A stretch of DNA of 64,000 nt from Scheffersomyces stipitis CBS 6054 (GCF_000209165.1 NC_009068.1:2170001-2234000), one strand, 5' to 3'. Shown: positions 28,954 to 39,660, numbered from the stretch's first letter. Notes: generated by a model from the letters alone, not told the origin. Translations and numbers: made by a program.

Positions 28954-30399
28954 ATGAGTTTCACTTTGAGCCGGAATTTGGTATTGAAACGAGCCCGAGT
29001 AATGGCTCTTTCTCGGAGCTCGTCTACTTCGGCCAGCACGTTCAAAACGGCGGTAGAGACGGCCGAGAAGCTTGTACAGCCCCAGCTGAGCCTGACTTTC
29101 CACGATCCGTTCTCGATAGTCAGCCACGAAATGTCCAACTTAGCCAAGTCTATAGCAAATTTAATTGGCTCGGGTCATCCAACACTCAATCGTGTCAGTT
29201 CGTACTACTTTGAAGCCGAGGGCAAGAACGTCAGGCCGTTGATCGTGTTGCTCTTGTCTAAGTCTCTCGCAGCGATCCCAATAGAACAGCGCAACAGAAT
29301 AAAGATTGACACCTATGATGTCACCAACCAGCCCCATTACAACGGAACGCCTACGGAGACAGTAGTAGCTGGTAACTCTGTAGACGACTCCATTTCGCCA
29401 TTGGCAATTTTGCACGGAATCAATCCAAGAGTTATCTTGGATCCGTTATCGAAGCCTATGGACAAGTTGCCTGAGTTCGATGCAATGAACGGAATATTGC
29501 CCAAGCAACGGCGTTTGGCTGAAATCGTTGAGATGATCCATACAGCATCGCTCTTGCACGACGATGTTATCGACTTGTCGGACTCCAGACGTGGAAGACC
29601 CAGCGGAAACATCGCATTCACTAATAAGATGGCTGTGTTGGCTGGCGACTTCTTGTTGGGCAGAGCGTCTGTAGCTATTGCCCGTTTGAGAAACCCTGAG
29701 GTCATTGAGCTCTTGTCGACTACCATTGCGAACTTAGTCGAAGGAGAGTTCATGCAGTTGAAAAACACTGTGATGAGCAACGATTCTCAAAGTATCGTAA
29801 ATGATGGAGAGAAAAAAGTCATACCAGAGCCAACGGGAAAAGTGCCCACCAAACAGCACGAATACTCAGTATCGACTCCAGCCGAAGTAGACCACATCAC
29901 TAACGTCGATGCTGCATTCGAATACTACTTGCATAAGACATACTTGAAGACAGCTTCGTTAATGTCGAAGCTGTCGCGTGCTGCTGCCGTTTTAAGCGGA
30001 GCCCACGACGACATCATTGAGAACTGTTACGAGTTCGGTCGTAACTTGGGTTTGTGTTTCCAGATCGTGGACGACATGCTAGACTACACTGCTAGTGATG
30101 CAACTTTCGGAAAGCCAAGTCAGGCTGACTTGAAGTTAGGGTTGGCTACGGCTCCCATCCTCTTTGCCTGGAAGGAACAGCCCGAGTTGGGAGAGTTGAT
30201 TGCCAGAAAGTTTAGCGAGCCTGGAGATGTCGAAATCGCCAGAAATGCCGTCAAAAAGTACCTGGGCTTGGAAAAGACTAGAGAAATGGCTCACGAATAT
30301 TGCTACAAAGCGTTGCAGAACTTGCGTGTTTTGCCAGAATCAGATGCCAGGAGCGCTTTGGAGTTCTTGACCAACTCGGTGCTAACTAGAAACAAGTGA
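28954..30399 (+). CDS. COQ1: Hexa/polyprenyl diphosphate synthase, coenzyme Q side chain
   Basis: 481 residues. It makes the isoprenoid tail of ubiquinone at the mitochondrial inner membrane. The N-terminus (MSFTLSRNLVLKRARVMALSRSS) is basic and acid-free, a clear presequence. The first aspartate-rich motif is in LLHDDVIDLSDSRRGRPS (about residues 203-207) and the second is DDMLDYTASDATFGKP near residue 370; both bind magnesium and diphosphate. Length is near the S. cerevisiae enzyme (473). There is a Ser/Pro/Lys-rich insertion between the two motifs. Codon 340 (29971-29973) is CTG at the position of the serine in the family motif K-S-C-R-A, which supports CTG-to-serine decoding. Confidence 0.96.
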   Translation: MSFTLSRNLVLKRARVMALSRSSSTSASTFKTAVETAEKLVQPQLSLTFHDPFSIVSHEMSNLAKSIANLIGSGHPTLNRVSSYYFEAEGKNVRPLIVLLLSKSLAAIPIEQRNRIKIDTYDVTNQPHYNGTPTETVVAGNSVDDSISPLAILHGINPRVILDPLSKPMDKLPEFDAMNGILPKQRRLAEIVEMIHTASLLHDDVIDLSDSRRGRPSGNIAFTNKMAVLAGDFLLGRASVAIARLRNPEVIELLSTTIANLVEGEFMQLKNTVMSNDSQSIVNDGEKKVIPEPTGKVPTKQHEYSVSTPAEVDHITNVDAAFEYYLHKTYLKTASLMSKLSRAAAVLSGAHDDIIENCYEFGRNLGLCFQIVDDMLDYTASDATFGKPSQADLKLGLATAPILFAWKEQPELGELIARKFSEPGDVEIARNAVKKYLGLEKTREMAHEYCYKALQNLRVLPESDARSALEFLTNSVLTRNK

Positions 30400-30633
30400 A
30401 CCACTGGCGATTCATAGAGCTATACTTCTACATCTATTCTAAATAACCCTCCATTCTACATAGCAATTCCTTGTATATAGTAGTAGCATAATAACAGAAC
30501 AGGCTATAATAGAACCAGCAAGTAACCAGTGTCTGGTAGTGCGAATACTGCGAATATGGCAGAAACTTTCTCATGGCTGCAACTTCTTTTTGACTTTTTG
30601 CACCCATTTTTTTATCATCGTTACTGACACCAA

Positions 30634-30921
30634 ATGATGGCTTTCGCTCTATTGTCGTCTACCTGTACTTTGTTGCTTCATTTGGGAGCGGCAGAACTCT
30701 ATATCTCATTCAGCTTCTTGGTTCTACTTTTCCTTCCCAGGTACGCCAGACTACTCTACTACTGCATTCTTTGGGCTGTTGTTATCTGGATAAACACCGA
30801 CCAAGTTCTTGTAACCCACTTTGCTGAACCTTTGGCTGTAGCTGCTACACTCATTCAGACAGCCTGTTGCTTATACATTATCTTTTACTTCGAGCCGTTC
30901 AAGGAGAGACATGGTCTCTAG
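30634..30921 (+). CDS. Small hydrophobic membrane protein candidate
   Basis: 95 residues with two ATGs at the start (30634). The sequence is strongly hydrophobic, with three or so membrane segments separated by short turns such as FLPRYARLLYY, and a charged end (FEPFKERHGL). No family is recognised. A run of this hydrophobicity and even composition is less likely to be chance than most short frames here, and it stands between COQ1 and YRB1 with no other gene. Expression is unproven. Confidence 0.42.
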   Translation: MMAFALLSSTCTLLLHLGAAELYISFSFLVLLFLPRYARLLYYCILWAVVIWINTDQVLVTHFAEPLAVAATLIQTACCLYIIFYFEPFKERHGL

Positions 30922-31460
30922 ATGTACAGTTTCGGCTGGAGAAGATTGCTATAATTGGATATTGGCCACAATTGGTCATTATTTAAGTTTATGTTACAGC
31001 TATGTATGTGATTAGTCTAATATAATATATCTTATCTATCTATTTTAATCAACATTCTCTATTAGTTTTACGTCTGGAAGGATAATTTTGCGAAGGACAT
31101 ATGTCAAAAGAGATATGAACGCCAGCTTTTTTGAGAAACACACAAACTTACCCTTTCCAAAGGAATGGCATAACAATATTAGAATTTACTCTAACTAATG
31201 TATTGAAATTCGTCGACACGGTTATCAATAAAAGGCAAAAGTACCTGTCACTTAGTTGCAGCCGATGTATCACAGATTTGCACAAGCGTTGAGCACTTAC
31301 TCGTCTTTTGTGCGCACTTTTCCCAAACAGGCAGTCGAGCTCCAGACCAAACCGTAAACACTAGAAGAGCAGCGAAAAAAATGTAGATCGATTTAGACTG
31401 AAAAAAAGTCACAGCTCATATCTGTGTTATTCTATTTCCACTATTCTACACTACACAATC
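30922..31460. other. Intergenic region before YRB1
   Basis: About 540 bp, AT-rich with TATA-like runs near 31020-31040. It should contain the YRB1 promoter; no specific element can be defended, and no hidden gene was seen. Confidence 0.5.
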
Positions 31461-32060
31461 ATGTCTGCTGAAGATACTAAGCCTGTTGTAGCCGAAGAAG
31501 CTGCTGCCCCCAAGCCTCCTACTGCCAACGTTTTCTCGATGTTTGGTGGCTCCAAGAAGGAGAAGAAGGACGAAGAGGAACCTGAAACCAAAGAAGAAAA
31601 GAAAGGCGATGACGAAGAAGCTGCTGCTGAGGAAGAGGTGGACGTCCATTTCGAGCCATTAGTGCAATTGGAAAAGGTCGACGTCAAGACCAACGAGGAA
31701 GACGAAGAAGTGTTATATAAGGTGCGTGCTAAGTTGTTCAGATTCCATGGTGACACCAAGGAATGGAAAGAAAGAGGCACTGGAGATGTTAAATTCTTGA
31801 AGCACAAGGAAAGCGGCAGAGTCAGAATCTTGATGAGAAGAGACAAGACATTAAAGATCTGTGCCAATCACTTGATCTCCGGCGACTACGAATTGAAGCC
31901 AAACATCGGCTCCGACAGATCGTGGGTCTACACTGTCACTGCTGACATTTCGGAAGGTGAACCTGAAGCTCAGACTTTAGCCATCAGATTCGGCAACAAG
32001 GAAAACGCCGACAAGTTCAAGGAGCACTTTGACGAAGCCAGGGATGCCGCTAAGAAGTAG
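31461..32060 (+). CDS. YRB1: Ran-binding protein Yrb1 (RanBP1)
   Basis: 199 residues, the expected Yrb1 size. It binds Ran-GTP and helps RanGAP strip Ran from export complexes in the cytoplasm. The first 60 residues are an acidic, Lys/Glu/Ala-rich tail. The Ran-binding (PH-like) domain follows from about [21 protein letters not shown] to EHFDEARDA. Family marks are [47 protein letters not shown] and the SWVYTVTAD block. The start ATG is at 31461 and CRM1 sits 11 kb to the left. Confidence 0.97.
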   Translation: MSAEDTKPVVAEEAAAPKPPTANVFSMFGGSKKEKKDEEEPETKEEKKGDDEEAAAEEEVDVHFEPLVQLEKVDVKTNEEDEEVLYKVRAKLFRFHGDTKEWKERGTGDVKFLKHKESGRVRILMRRDKTLKICANHLISGDYELKPNIGSDRSWVYTVTADISEGEPEAQTLAIRFGNKENADKFKEHFDEARDAAKK

Positions 32061-33154
32061 TCATATAGTAGTATGTAATAATGATACAGAAAGAATGATA
32101 ATAGTAGGTGTAGTGTTGGATATAGTGTAGTAACCAAATTCCAATGGTAGCGGAACTGCAAGAATAGACGATTCTTCATTACTGGGTATTTACCTTAAGT
32201 AAGCTTCCCAAGGCTTTTCTGGACAAGATTGCTAGTGTAAGGTTTCTGTGCTTATCTTGAGTTCTGCCAAGGCAGTAAGCCATTTCGCAACCATTTCTCG
32301 AGATACTGACACTATCATACAGCCAGTTAAGAATTCAGGTTATGTACAACATGTCAATGTGTTGATTTAGTCTTATGATTGGGCAATAGGTGAGCTTGCT
32401 CCTGAGCCGAAATTGTGCAGTTGCAATGAGCTCGTACTATTGAGAACCTACAGAATAAGGGGAGTTTCTGGTGATGCAATATAACAAACTACAGTAGAAG
32501 AAGTAAAAGCCCACTAACAACTGGCCAGGAAGACAATTACCAGCATCATATTAGCAGATTGTCTCATGTTCTACCAATTTCGTGTATCACATGTCTTTCG
32601 TGGTTCTACTATTAGCAACATGTTCTATGAACTAATATAGGCATGGGTCTGGTGAGGAGTTGCGAAAAAAAGGTCGAATTATGATCTAATCAATTTGCAA
32701 AGCACGGCACTAAAATGACTCCCAGTAGAATGTATGAAACCATCCGTAATGACAGAGTTCTTTCCCACTTTGTAACGAGCAATTCAAGAAACCTCTCTGT
32801 ATTCTGTCGGTGATTCACAGTTTCAATTCTTCATCTTTCTTTGTTCCTGAAGTCATACTGTACAATGCTTTGTGTATCTGGCCTGTGGTCTACCAACCGA
32901 AGATTCGTAGAGACTGTATTGACTGAGTGAAGTTGCAATCGGAACTTTGTCGCAATCCACGTGTATCTGTGCGAAAAGTAGAGAGACCGTTTCTCTATGC
33001 ATTTAATATTAGTATTGTATGGTTACATATGTAGACTAAGAAATTTACCTGAAAAGCTTTTCACACCTATTCTACGTTTTTTACATTATCCTCTTTTTAT
33101 TCAGAAACTCGCTTTTTTGTCAGGTTTCTTTCTTTTCGTCACTCCAATTGTAGC
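32061..33154. other. Intergenic region upstream of PHO81
   Basis: 1.1 kb between YRB1 and PHO81. A single CACGTG lies at 32958-32963 (listed separately). No hidden gene, tRNA or repeat was recognised. Confidence 0.5.
32958..32963. promoter_or_regulatory. CACGTG, possible Pho4 site in the PHO81 promoter
   Basis: The perfect E-box lies 192 bp before the PHO81 ATG, within the typical yeast promoter range. CACGTG is the high-affinity Pho4 site, and in S. cerevisiae PHO81 is itself induced by Pho4. Cbf1 binds the same core, so ownership cannot be decided by sequence. Confidence 0.5.
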
Positions 33155-36100
33155 ATGAAGTTTGGAAAGTATCTCGCCTCGAGACAGTTGGAGCTACCTG
33201 AGTACTCCGGTCATTTTATAGACTACAAGGCTCTCAAGAAATTGATCAAGCAGTTGGCCATTCCCACCACAACTTCCACCAATGACGAATCCAATAGACC
33301 GCTCACCCAGGCGGAAATACAGCAGACACTCAAAGAAAACAAGGCGCTGTTCTTCTTCCGTGTGGAGCGTGAGTTGGACAAAGTCAACTCGTTCTACTTG
33401 GAGAAGCAAGCCAATTTGGCCATCAACCTCGACTTGTTGGTGATGAAAAAAAACGAGCTCTTGACCAAAAGTGCCTACTTCATCAACCAGCAGAATAACC
33501 TGTCAAACGGTGGCGGTCCCACCTCGAATCCTCTGGCCAATTCTATCAACGCCAATTTCAGAAACTCCATCTCCTACTTGAACTTGTACCAGAACTTCAA
33601 AAAAATACACCAGGACTTGATCAGATTACAGCAGTTTATAGAGCTCAACGAGACTGGTTTTTCCAAAGTTGTCAAGAAATGGGACAAACGGTCGAAGTCT
33701 CACACAAAGGAGTTGTTCATCCTGACGGCTGTCTCCGTCCAGCCTGTCTTTCACAAGAACGAAATCAACGAGTTGTCAGACTTGGTCACACAGTCGCTCT
33801 TTGACTTGGAATCGATAATGGACGGTGATTATTCAACATTAAACAACTACTCGTCATCTTCTCTTGCAGCTACTTCCGTGGCCTCTTCTTCGGTACAGCC
33901 ACCTATACTAAAGGTCTTATCCAGAACCAACTCCACGTCCAATATCAATATTCCGAGTGACCCATCTGATTCTGCCAGCGAAAGACACCAGTCGATCAGC
34001 TCTTTGCCAATTCCCGGCAACTTCCCAGCCTCTCGCAATAGCTCTATTATCAACTTACAGAATAACGAAATTGACGAGTTATACTCCAGCTTCGTCAACG
34101 TAGCCACCATTAAGGATCCAGACTTGTCGATCTTATCGAGATGGGTCGACAAAGTGAAGAGCTCATCCAAGAGTGGCAGAAATGAGTCTTCTGCGTCGAT
34201 TTCGTCCAGTCTGTCTGGAAAGCCTCAATTCAACTCTATAGCCAAATTCAAGTTGTCCAAGATCTTTCTATTATCAGTTGCAAACTTGAAGATCTCTGAC
34301 AGCTTCTTAGAGTCTTTCCTCGATTTGATCCACTACGAGATCGACTTTGCATTTATCAATGACGAATTCAACAACAACAAGAATATTCTCCACGAATGCT
34401 GCTCTATCCCGCCAGACTCTACCCACGAGAGAAGCCATCACGTCATTATCAACAACGGTGTCAAGGTTATCAATTCAACGGATTCGATAAACCATTCTAG
34501 AACGTTCATCATACAACACATCATGAACAACTTGGACCAACAACAGAGAGCAAATCTCTTGATCTGCAAGGATTTCAACGGAAGAACCTGTTTGCATTAC
34601 GCTTCTCAGAATAATCGGTTAGATTTACTTGAGATATTGACTACATATTTCCCCAAGGAGCATATAGACGATTTGGACAACGATTCAATGTCTCCATTAT
34701 TATTAGCTATTAAGCACGGAAACCTCAATGTCATCAAGAAGTTGGTACAACTGGGAAGTAACTGCTTTCCTCAGAATGATGAAAGTAAATTGCAATATTT
34801 GCCTATCAATTATGCCTGTAAGTTTGGCGAATACAAGACGTTGGAGTATTTGCTCTCTTACAGCAAACCTACTAATAATAATGAACAGTTGAACCAGCAA
34901 GATGTGGAAGGGTTGCCACCTTTGCATGTTATTGCTAGGTCAGGTCACTATAAGCTAATCAAGTTGTTGATTCAGTACGGTGCCGAAATCAACCGTGTAG
35001 ATGGTTTCAACAAGTGGACACCCATCTTTTATGCAGCTTCTGAAGGACATGTCAAAACTACACAAGAATTAGTGAAGTTGGGTGCAAAGTTGAACATTGT
35101 GGACGAGGATGGTTACAACGTCTTGTACTACTGTGTTGTAGAGGGTCATATCAACGTGTTGAATGAATTATTGAATCACTACAATACAATTCAATCCAAC
35201 CAAAAGCGTGAAAACATTAATACAATCAACACAATAATAAGTGAGGAAATCATCGCTAGCAAACAACAACAGAATTCCAGTACTGATAGTAACAATTCTA
35301 TGTCAATCTTGGTGGAGAATGATGACGACTCTGAGGATAGCGGAAGCATCGATAAGAATAATGTGGATAGTATTCCGGACTTGCAATTACCACCTCCAAT
35401 CTTGCCTTTGAGAAGATACGGTCATAATTTCTTAGAACAGAAGGTATTGATTGAATTGATCTTCCCCAGTGATGCAGAGTTTATCAATTTCTTTAACTCG
35501 ACTACAGATTTAAAACCAGGCAGAATAACCTTGACATCCAATAACTCTGATATTGTTCCTAGAAATATCTTGCTTCCTATTGCAGACGACACCAAAGCGA
35601 TCAACAATTGCGTTTTCCAGACGGAAGTTGATTCATTGAATGAGTTCAGAATTGACTTTGAGATCTTTCCCAAGTTTGGTACCAGATTAATTGCAAAGAC
35701 TACCGCTTTATCTTTTTCGCAGATTGACACCTCATCTCCAGAAATAAACTCAATTCAACTTCCTCTCTTTGACTTAAGATTGAGAAACATTGGTGAATTG
35801 AAATTTAATTACCAAGTCATTTTTCCGTTTTCTGGTACATTGTTGGAGACGTCGAAGTTTGACACTTACTGGAAATCGTCTACAAGCTTTGTAAAGAATA
35901 GGCAGACATTGAAATTGAACGCTGCTGGAGGATTGTCACCTAATAACTTTTTGTCGCCTTCTAGCATTAACTCTATGATTGGTTCTTCTTCAACTGCTTC
36001 CAAGAGTAATGCATCTGGAAATGGCAACAGCAACTTGATTAACAATCCTCTTACCTCTACCAATGAATTAGTCTCTGGCTCTACACCGTCTTCAATCGTT

Positions 36101-37084
36101 ACTGCTACGTCTTTATCTGGAGAATATCTCAGAATCAAGATATGTTTGCTTAATGACGGTACACCGGTTGTATGCCCTCATTGGTCTATTCCTATTACTG
36201 AAAATATTGACCTCTACTTGCCTAATTTGTCCTTAGAACAATTAAGCTCCATTACAAACGACTTATTTGATTACGGCAAGGTAATTCACGATTTGTCTGG
36301 AATGACTATTAAAGATATTGTCTTGATAAAGAAACTTTTGAGAATCATTTACTTACCATTGGATGTGTTATTGGAGATTTTAAATGTTGAAATCAATTTG
36401 AACTTAGAGTTAGTTTTTCCATCCCTTTACGAATTGGAGAATTTGCCATTCATTGGTAACATACAGCTGAACTTGAACAACTTTATTGACTTCACTTTGA
36501 ATGACGTCTTTAATCACATTCGGTCATCTAAATTGAGCCATGGTTCTTCTGGAAGATCAATCATCTTTCTCTCCTCGAATTCTCTTATTTGCAAGATTTT
36601 GAACTGGAAACAACCAAATTTTCCTGTTTTCTTGATCATGAATGGCATTGCTTACAATGGCAATAAACGAAAGTTTGAATCCAGAACTGCCAACGGCTTA
36701 TTGATTGAAGATATTCAAAAGTCAAAGGCTGCCAGCGGACATCAGCCAATCACTCCAGATTCAAAACCACCCAACAAGTCATCTCGCGATAAAATTGTCA
36801 GCAACCACCAGGAAGTTACAATTAGATCTATCAAAGAGGCTGTGAACTTCACGATCAACAACAATTTGATTGGTTTAATCACTTCAATTCACTTGTTGGA
36901 TTTGGTTCCCAAGTTGGTCCCTTTGATTAGATCCAGAGGTCTAGTGTTGGTTGCTTCCAGTGATGTTGGTGACGAGGAGAACGAAGAATCTCTTCAGAAG
37001 GAATTGGATTCGTACACGAGAACCGAAATCAACGGTTTGAGATTTGATGACGTCTTGAGCTTCAAAGAAGATATCACAATGTGA
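33155..37084 (+). CDS. PHO81: Phosphate-pathway CDK inhibitor Pho81
   Basis: 1309 residues. Pho81 senses phosphate-linked inositol polyphosphates and inhibits the Pho80-Pho85 kinase. The N-terminus is an SPX domain (MKFGKYLASRQLELPEYSGHF...DYKALKKLIKQL), with the SPX helices continuing to about residue 230. Ankyrin repeats follow at about 410-690, seen as GRTCLHYASQNNRLDLLEIL, PLHVIARSGHYKLIKLLIQYGA and TPIFYAASEGHVKTTQELVKLGA. The C-terminal part corresponds to a degenerate glycerophosphodiester phosphodiesterase domain: no HRG-type catalytic motif is visible, unlike active Gde1, which supports Pho81. It is longer than the S. cerevisiae protein (1178), with added Ser/Asn-rich linkers around residues 230-330. 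The upstream CACGTG fits self-regulation. Confidence 0.9.
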   Translation: MKFGKYLASRQLELPEYSGHFIDYKALKKLIKQLAIPTTTSTNDESNRPLTQAEIQQTLKENKALFFFRVERELDKVNSFYLEKQANLAINLDLLVMKKNELLTKSAYFINQQNNLSNGGGPTSNPLANSINANFRNSISYLNLYQNFKKIHQDLIRLQQFIELNETGFSKVVKKWDKRSKSHTKELFILTAVSVQPVFHKNEINELSDLVTQSLFDLESIMDGDYSTLNNYSSSSLAATSVASSSVQPPILKVLSRTNSTSNINIPSDPSDSASERHQSISSLPIPGNFPASRNSSIINLQNNEIDELYSSFVNVATIKDPDLSILSRWVDKVKSSSKSGRNESSASISSSLSGKPQFNSIAKFKLSKIFLLSVANLKISDSFLESFLDLIHYEIDFAFINDEFNNNKNILHECCSIPPDSTHERSHHVIINNGVKVINSTDSINHSRTFIIQHIMNNLDQQQRANLLICKDFNGRTCLHYASQNNRLDLLEILTTYFPKEHIDDLDNDSMSPLLLAIKHGNLNVIKKLVQLGSNCFPQNDESKLQYLPINYACKFGEYKTLEYLLSYSKPTNNNEQLNQQDVEGLPPLHVIARSGHYKLIKLLIQYGAEINRVDGFNKWTPIFYAASEGHVKTTQELVKLGAKLNIVDEDGYNVLYYCVVEGHINVLNELLNHYNTIQSNQKRENINTINTIISEEIIASKQQQNSSTDSNNSMSILVENDDDSEDSGSIDKNNVDSIPDLQLPPPILPLRRYGHNFLEQKVLIELIFPSDAEFINFFNSTTDLKPGRITLTSNNSDIVPRNILLPIADDTKAINNCVFQTEVDSLNEFRIDFEIFPKFGTRLIAKTTALSFSQIDTSSPEINSIQLPLFDLRLRNIGELKFNYQVIFPFSGTLLETSKFDTYWKSSTSFVKNRQTLKLNAAGGLSPNNFLSPSSINSMIGSSSTASKSNASGNGNSNLINNPLTSTNELVSGSTPSSIVTATSLSGEYLRIKICLLNDGTPVVCPHWSIPITENIDLYLPNLSLEQLSSITNDLFDYGKVIHDLSGMTIKDIVLIKKLLRIIYLPLDVLLEILNVEINLNLELVFPSLYELENLPFIGNIQLNLNNFIDFTLNDVFNHIRSSKLSHGSSGRSIIFLSSNSLICKILNWKQPNFPVFLIMNGIAYNGNKRKFESRTANGLLIEDIQKSKAASGHQPITPDSKPPNKSSRDKIVSNHQEVTIRSIKEAVNFTINNNLIGLITSIHLLDLVPKLVPLIRSRGLVLVASSDVGDEENEESLQKELDSYTRTEINGLRFDDVLSFKEDITM

Positions 37085-37216
37085 GGTACATAGCATAGGT
37101 TTTATTTATTGTATATTAATGTATCGGTTACTTTATTAGAGAGAGTAAATGAAGTGAAAACTGATTAAAATTGTGGGTGCATATGAGTCTCCATTTTTAT
37201 GACTGTTATTATACCT

Positions 37217-39313
37217 TCAACGCCTGCGTCTTGGTGGAGGTGGAGGAGGTGGTGTACCATATTTTGGGGTTGGAGAGCTGGAATACTCATTCTGACTGTT
37301 TCTCCTTGCTGATGGTGGAGGTGGAGGCGGAGCTTTCTTCTTGAGAGCTTTACGGGCCAACAGTGAAACCGAATTAACCGAAGAAGACGAAGAAGAAGCT
37401 TCATGATTGTATATGCCGCCATATATCTTCTCCGTAACTGGTACCTTTGGCAAAGGTTTGGAATGAAGATACTCAGTGGGCAAATCAAGAATGTTGGAAG
37501 TACATTCTTCTTGCATTTCTACAATTTTATGATCTGCCCAGGGAGAATACTTCAAGGATTCGTTTGTTTCTGAGATTTTCATGGAATCAAGTTTATTCAT
37601 GAAGACATTGTTATTGTTCTGTTGAAACATGGTATGCACATTGCTGCTTGATCTTCTTGAGCCTAACTGAAGATTATGTGATGTTGTATGCTTATGGTAG
37701 TCGCTTCTAGTCGACGTTCTAACAGAAGCAACTCTGGTCATAGTTACAGCAATGGAATCATCTGACGCATTGGCATTTTCTGTTAGTTCTATACTTCCTG
37801 CTGGAATACTGTCCTTGTCGATAGGAGAAGTGGAAGACGAGTTGGAATCCAATTTTTCCAACTGGGCTGAACCAAAAGTTGGCGATTCGGTCTTCTTTCG
37901 CGATTTTTTTAACCAGGGAATGCCCAAGCAGCGTTTGGCCAATTTGGCTATAACATCTTCCTGCTGCTTTTGGAGATCACCTTCTACGGTCAGATTGGAA
38001 GTTGAGTTGAGAATGAGGTTTTCTAGTAATTCCATTATCTGGACGTTCTTATGGCCTCCAGACAACTCACTCAATTGTGAAAAACGCAAGAGTGGATACA
38101 ATACTTTCAAGTATGTGATCAACAAGAATCTGTTCTCGTTGCCTACGTCGCCGGTACAGTCCATATTGTCCAACTCTCGGATGAAGATATCCACCAAAAT
38201 CTTCAAGTCGTTTACATAGATAAGTTTTGTGGTGAAGGACGTGGTGAACACAAGGTACAAGAACTTAAGAATCAAGATTTTGATAATCTGCGATTCTTCT
38301 CTGTTGATGTGGTATATTAAAAGATTGATAAACCCTGTGATGCTGGTGTTGTTATCGTTATTGTTCATGAGTCCGTTAAAAACCTTGTTTTTGATATCAC
38401 CGCATGTGTATGATTTCATCAAGTACTGTTCGTTGATCAACAAAAGCAACTTGAACTCTTCATATGCTATAAGTTTGTCTTCGTCTTCGAAGTCATCGCC
38501 ATCTATATCGTAGTTGTTGAAGTTTTCGTTCGACAAAAGATACTCTATGAGCGTTTGGATCAACTCAGTCTGGTTGGTCAAGCAGTAAAACTCTTTGTCA
38601 GACAACAATTCGACAAAGTAAAGATACTCAAAGAATATGTCACAGCCAAACTTGAGCAACACAAACGATGTATCCTGAATAGCAGTAGAAACGACATGTG
38701 TTTCAAGAAAGTTGGAGATCGTTTGGATGAAGTCGATGTCTTTCAAAACTGTTTTGAGATCCAGACTCTCTATCGTATCAAACGAAGTATAGTCCTGGTC
38801 GCTGTCAGGAGATGCAGAACTCTCCGGATATGTGTTTCTAAGCTTGAGCATGAGAAGTAAGATGATACATAAGAACTGTTTGAGATACTCACCCTCAAGC
38901 TTGACTCTTTTATCAGATTCATCCTGGCTCTTATTCTCAATTCTAGACTGAGTAATCGTGTTGAAAGTGCTTAAGAACGCCATGATCTTGGCGATACAGA
39001 AACGATAATTCTTCACAAAGAGATTCAGCGTCAACAACTTGAGAGCGTAGACCGAGAGTCGATGGTACGTTTTCAGATTCTCATCCAGCTCCACATCTCC
39101 ACCATCATCTGACAAACAAACATTGTCTACTACAAGCTTGATAAAATTAGAAACGTTGGCATTACACTCCTGAGAATCACTATTGATGAGAAGGTTGACA
39201 AGCTCAGCTTCAAAGTCCGGCTCCACGGGTGGAGAAACTATATCCGAGGGGAAAGACGTATCCGGACATGGAATATCTGTATATGACGTGTTGGCAGGAA
39301 AATCGAACGCCAT
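37217..39313 (-). CDS. LDB17: Ldb17/SPIN90-like actin-patch regulator
   Basis: 698 residues, convergent with PHO81 (133 bp between stops). The central part (about residues 220-420) reads like the SPIN90/Ldb17 leucine-rich domain: EEFKLLLLINEQYLM, FINLLIYHINREESQ, IIKILILKFLYLVFTTSF and NDLKILVDIFIREL. In yeast Ldb17 acts at endocytic patches and interacts with SH3 proteins and the Arp2/3 pathway. The C-terminus agrees: two polyproline runs (KKKAPPPPPPS and GTPPPPPPPRRRR) that would bind SH3 or profilin. It is longer than S. cerevisiae Ldb17 (491), through a Ser/Asn-rich region from about 470 to 650. The assignment rests on pattern recognition of the middle domain and proline tail. Confidence 0.8.
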   Translation of the reverse strand: MAFDFPANTSYTDIPCPDTSFPSDIVSPPVEPDFEAELVNLLINSDSQECNANVSNFIKLVVDNVCLSDDGGDVELDENLKTYHRLSVYALKLLTLNLFVKNYRFCIAKIMAFLSTFNTITQSRIENKSQDESDKRVKLEGEYLKQFLCIILLLMLKLRNTYPESSASPDSDQDYTSFDTIESLDLKTVLKDIDFIQTISNFLETHVVSTAIQDTSFVLLKFGCDIFFEYLYFVELLSDKEFYCLTNQTELIQTLIEYLLSNENFNNYDIDGDDFEDEDKLIAYEEFKLLLLINEQYLMKSYTCGDIKNKVFNGLMNNNDNNTSITGFINLLIYHINREESQIIKILILKFLYLVFTTSFTTKLIYVNDLKILVDIFIRELDNMDCTGDVGNENRFLLITYLKVLYPLLRFSQLSELSGGHKNVQIMELLENLILNSTSNLTVEGDLQKQQEDVIAKLAKRCLGIPWLKKSRKKTESPTFGSAQLEKLDSNSSSTSPIDKDSIPAGSIELTENANASDDSIAVTMTRVASVRTSTRSDYHKHTTSHNLQLGSRRSSSNVHTMFQQNNNNVFMNKLDSMKISETNESLKYSPWADHKIVEMQEECTSNILDLPTEYLHSKPLPKVPVTEKIYGGIYNHEASSSSSSVNSVSLLARKALKKKAPPPPPPSARRNSQNEYSSSPTPKYGTPPPPPPPRRRR

Positions 39314-39660
39314 GTCCCCCTTGGCAACTGTGGTTAGTTAGGGAGTATTCGGATAAGGAATAAGGACACTTGAAGGAAATGGTTATCAGTGGTAGTGTAA
39401 ATGTCACGTGAGAGATGTGCTGTATGGGAAGCGGAATTGCTCAGTCTCACTCTAGCGCATTTGCTGTTAGCCGTGCCATGTCATTTGGCTGTGTTAGGCT
39501 CTCAAGACTGTTCTCTATTACCAGAGCTTGTTCACCACAAGATAGAACTATTAAGCTGTCAAGCCACTACTCTATATATTCGCAAATAAAAGTCTCGTGA
39601 TTCATTCTAAATAGCTTAGTATATTTTATATCATAATATTCTGTTAGACCCAACTTCATC
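39314..39660. other. Intergenic region between LDB17-like and kinase genes
   Basis: 347 bp serving as the LDB17-like upstream region. CACGTG at 39405-39410 lies about 92 bp upstream of that start and could be a Cbf1-type site. Two overlapping short plus-strand frames are not credible genes. Confidence 0.5.
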
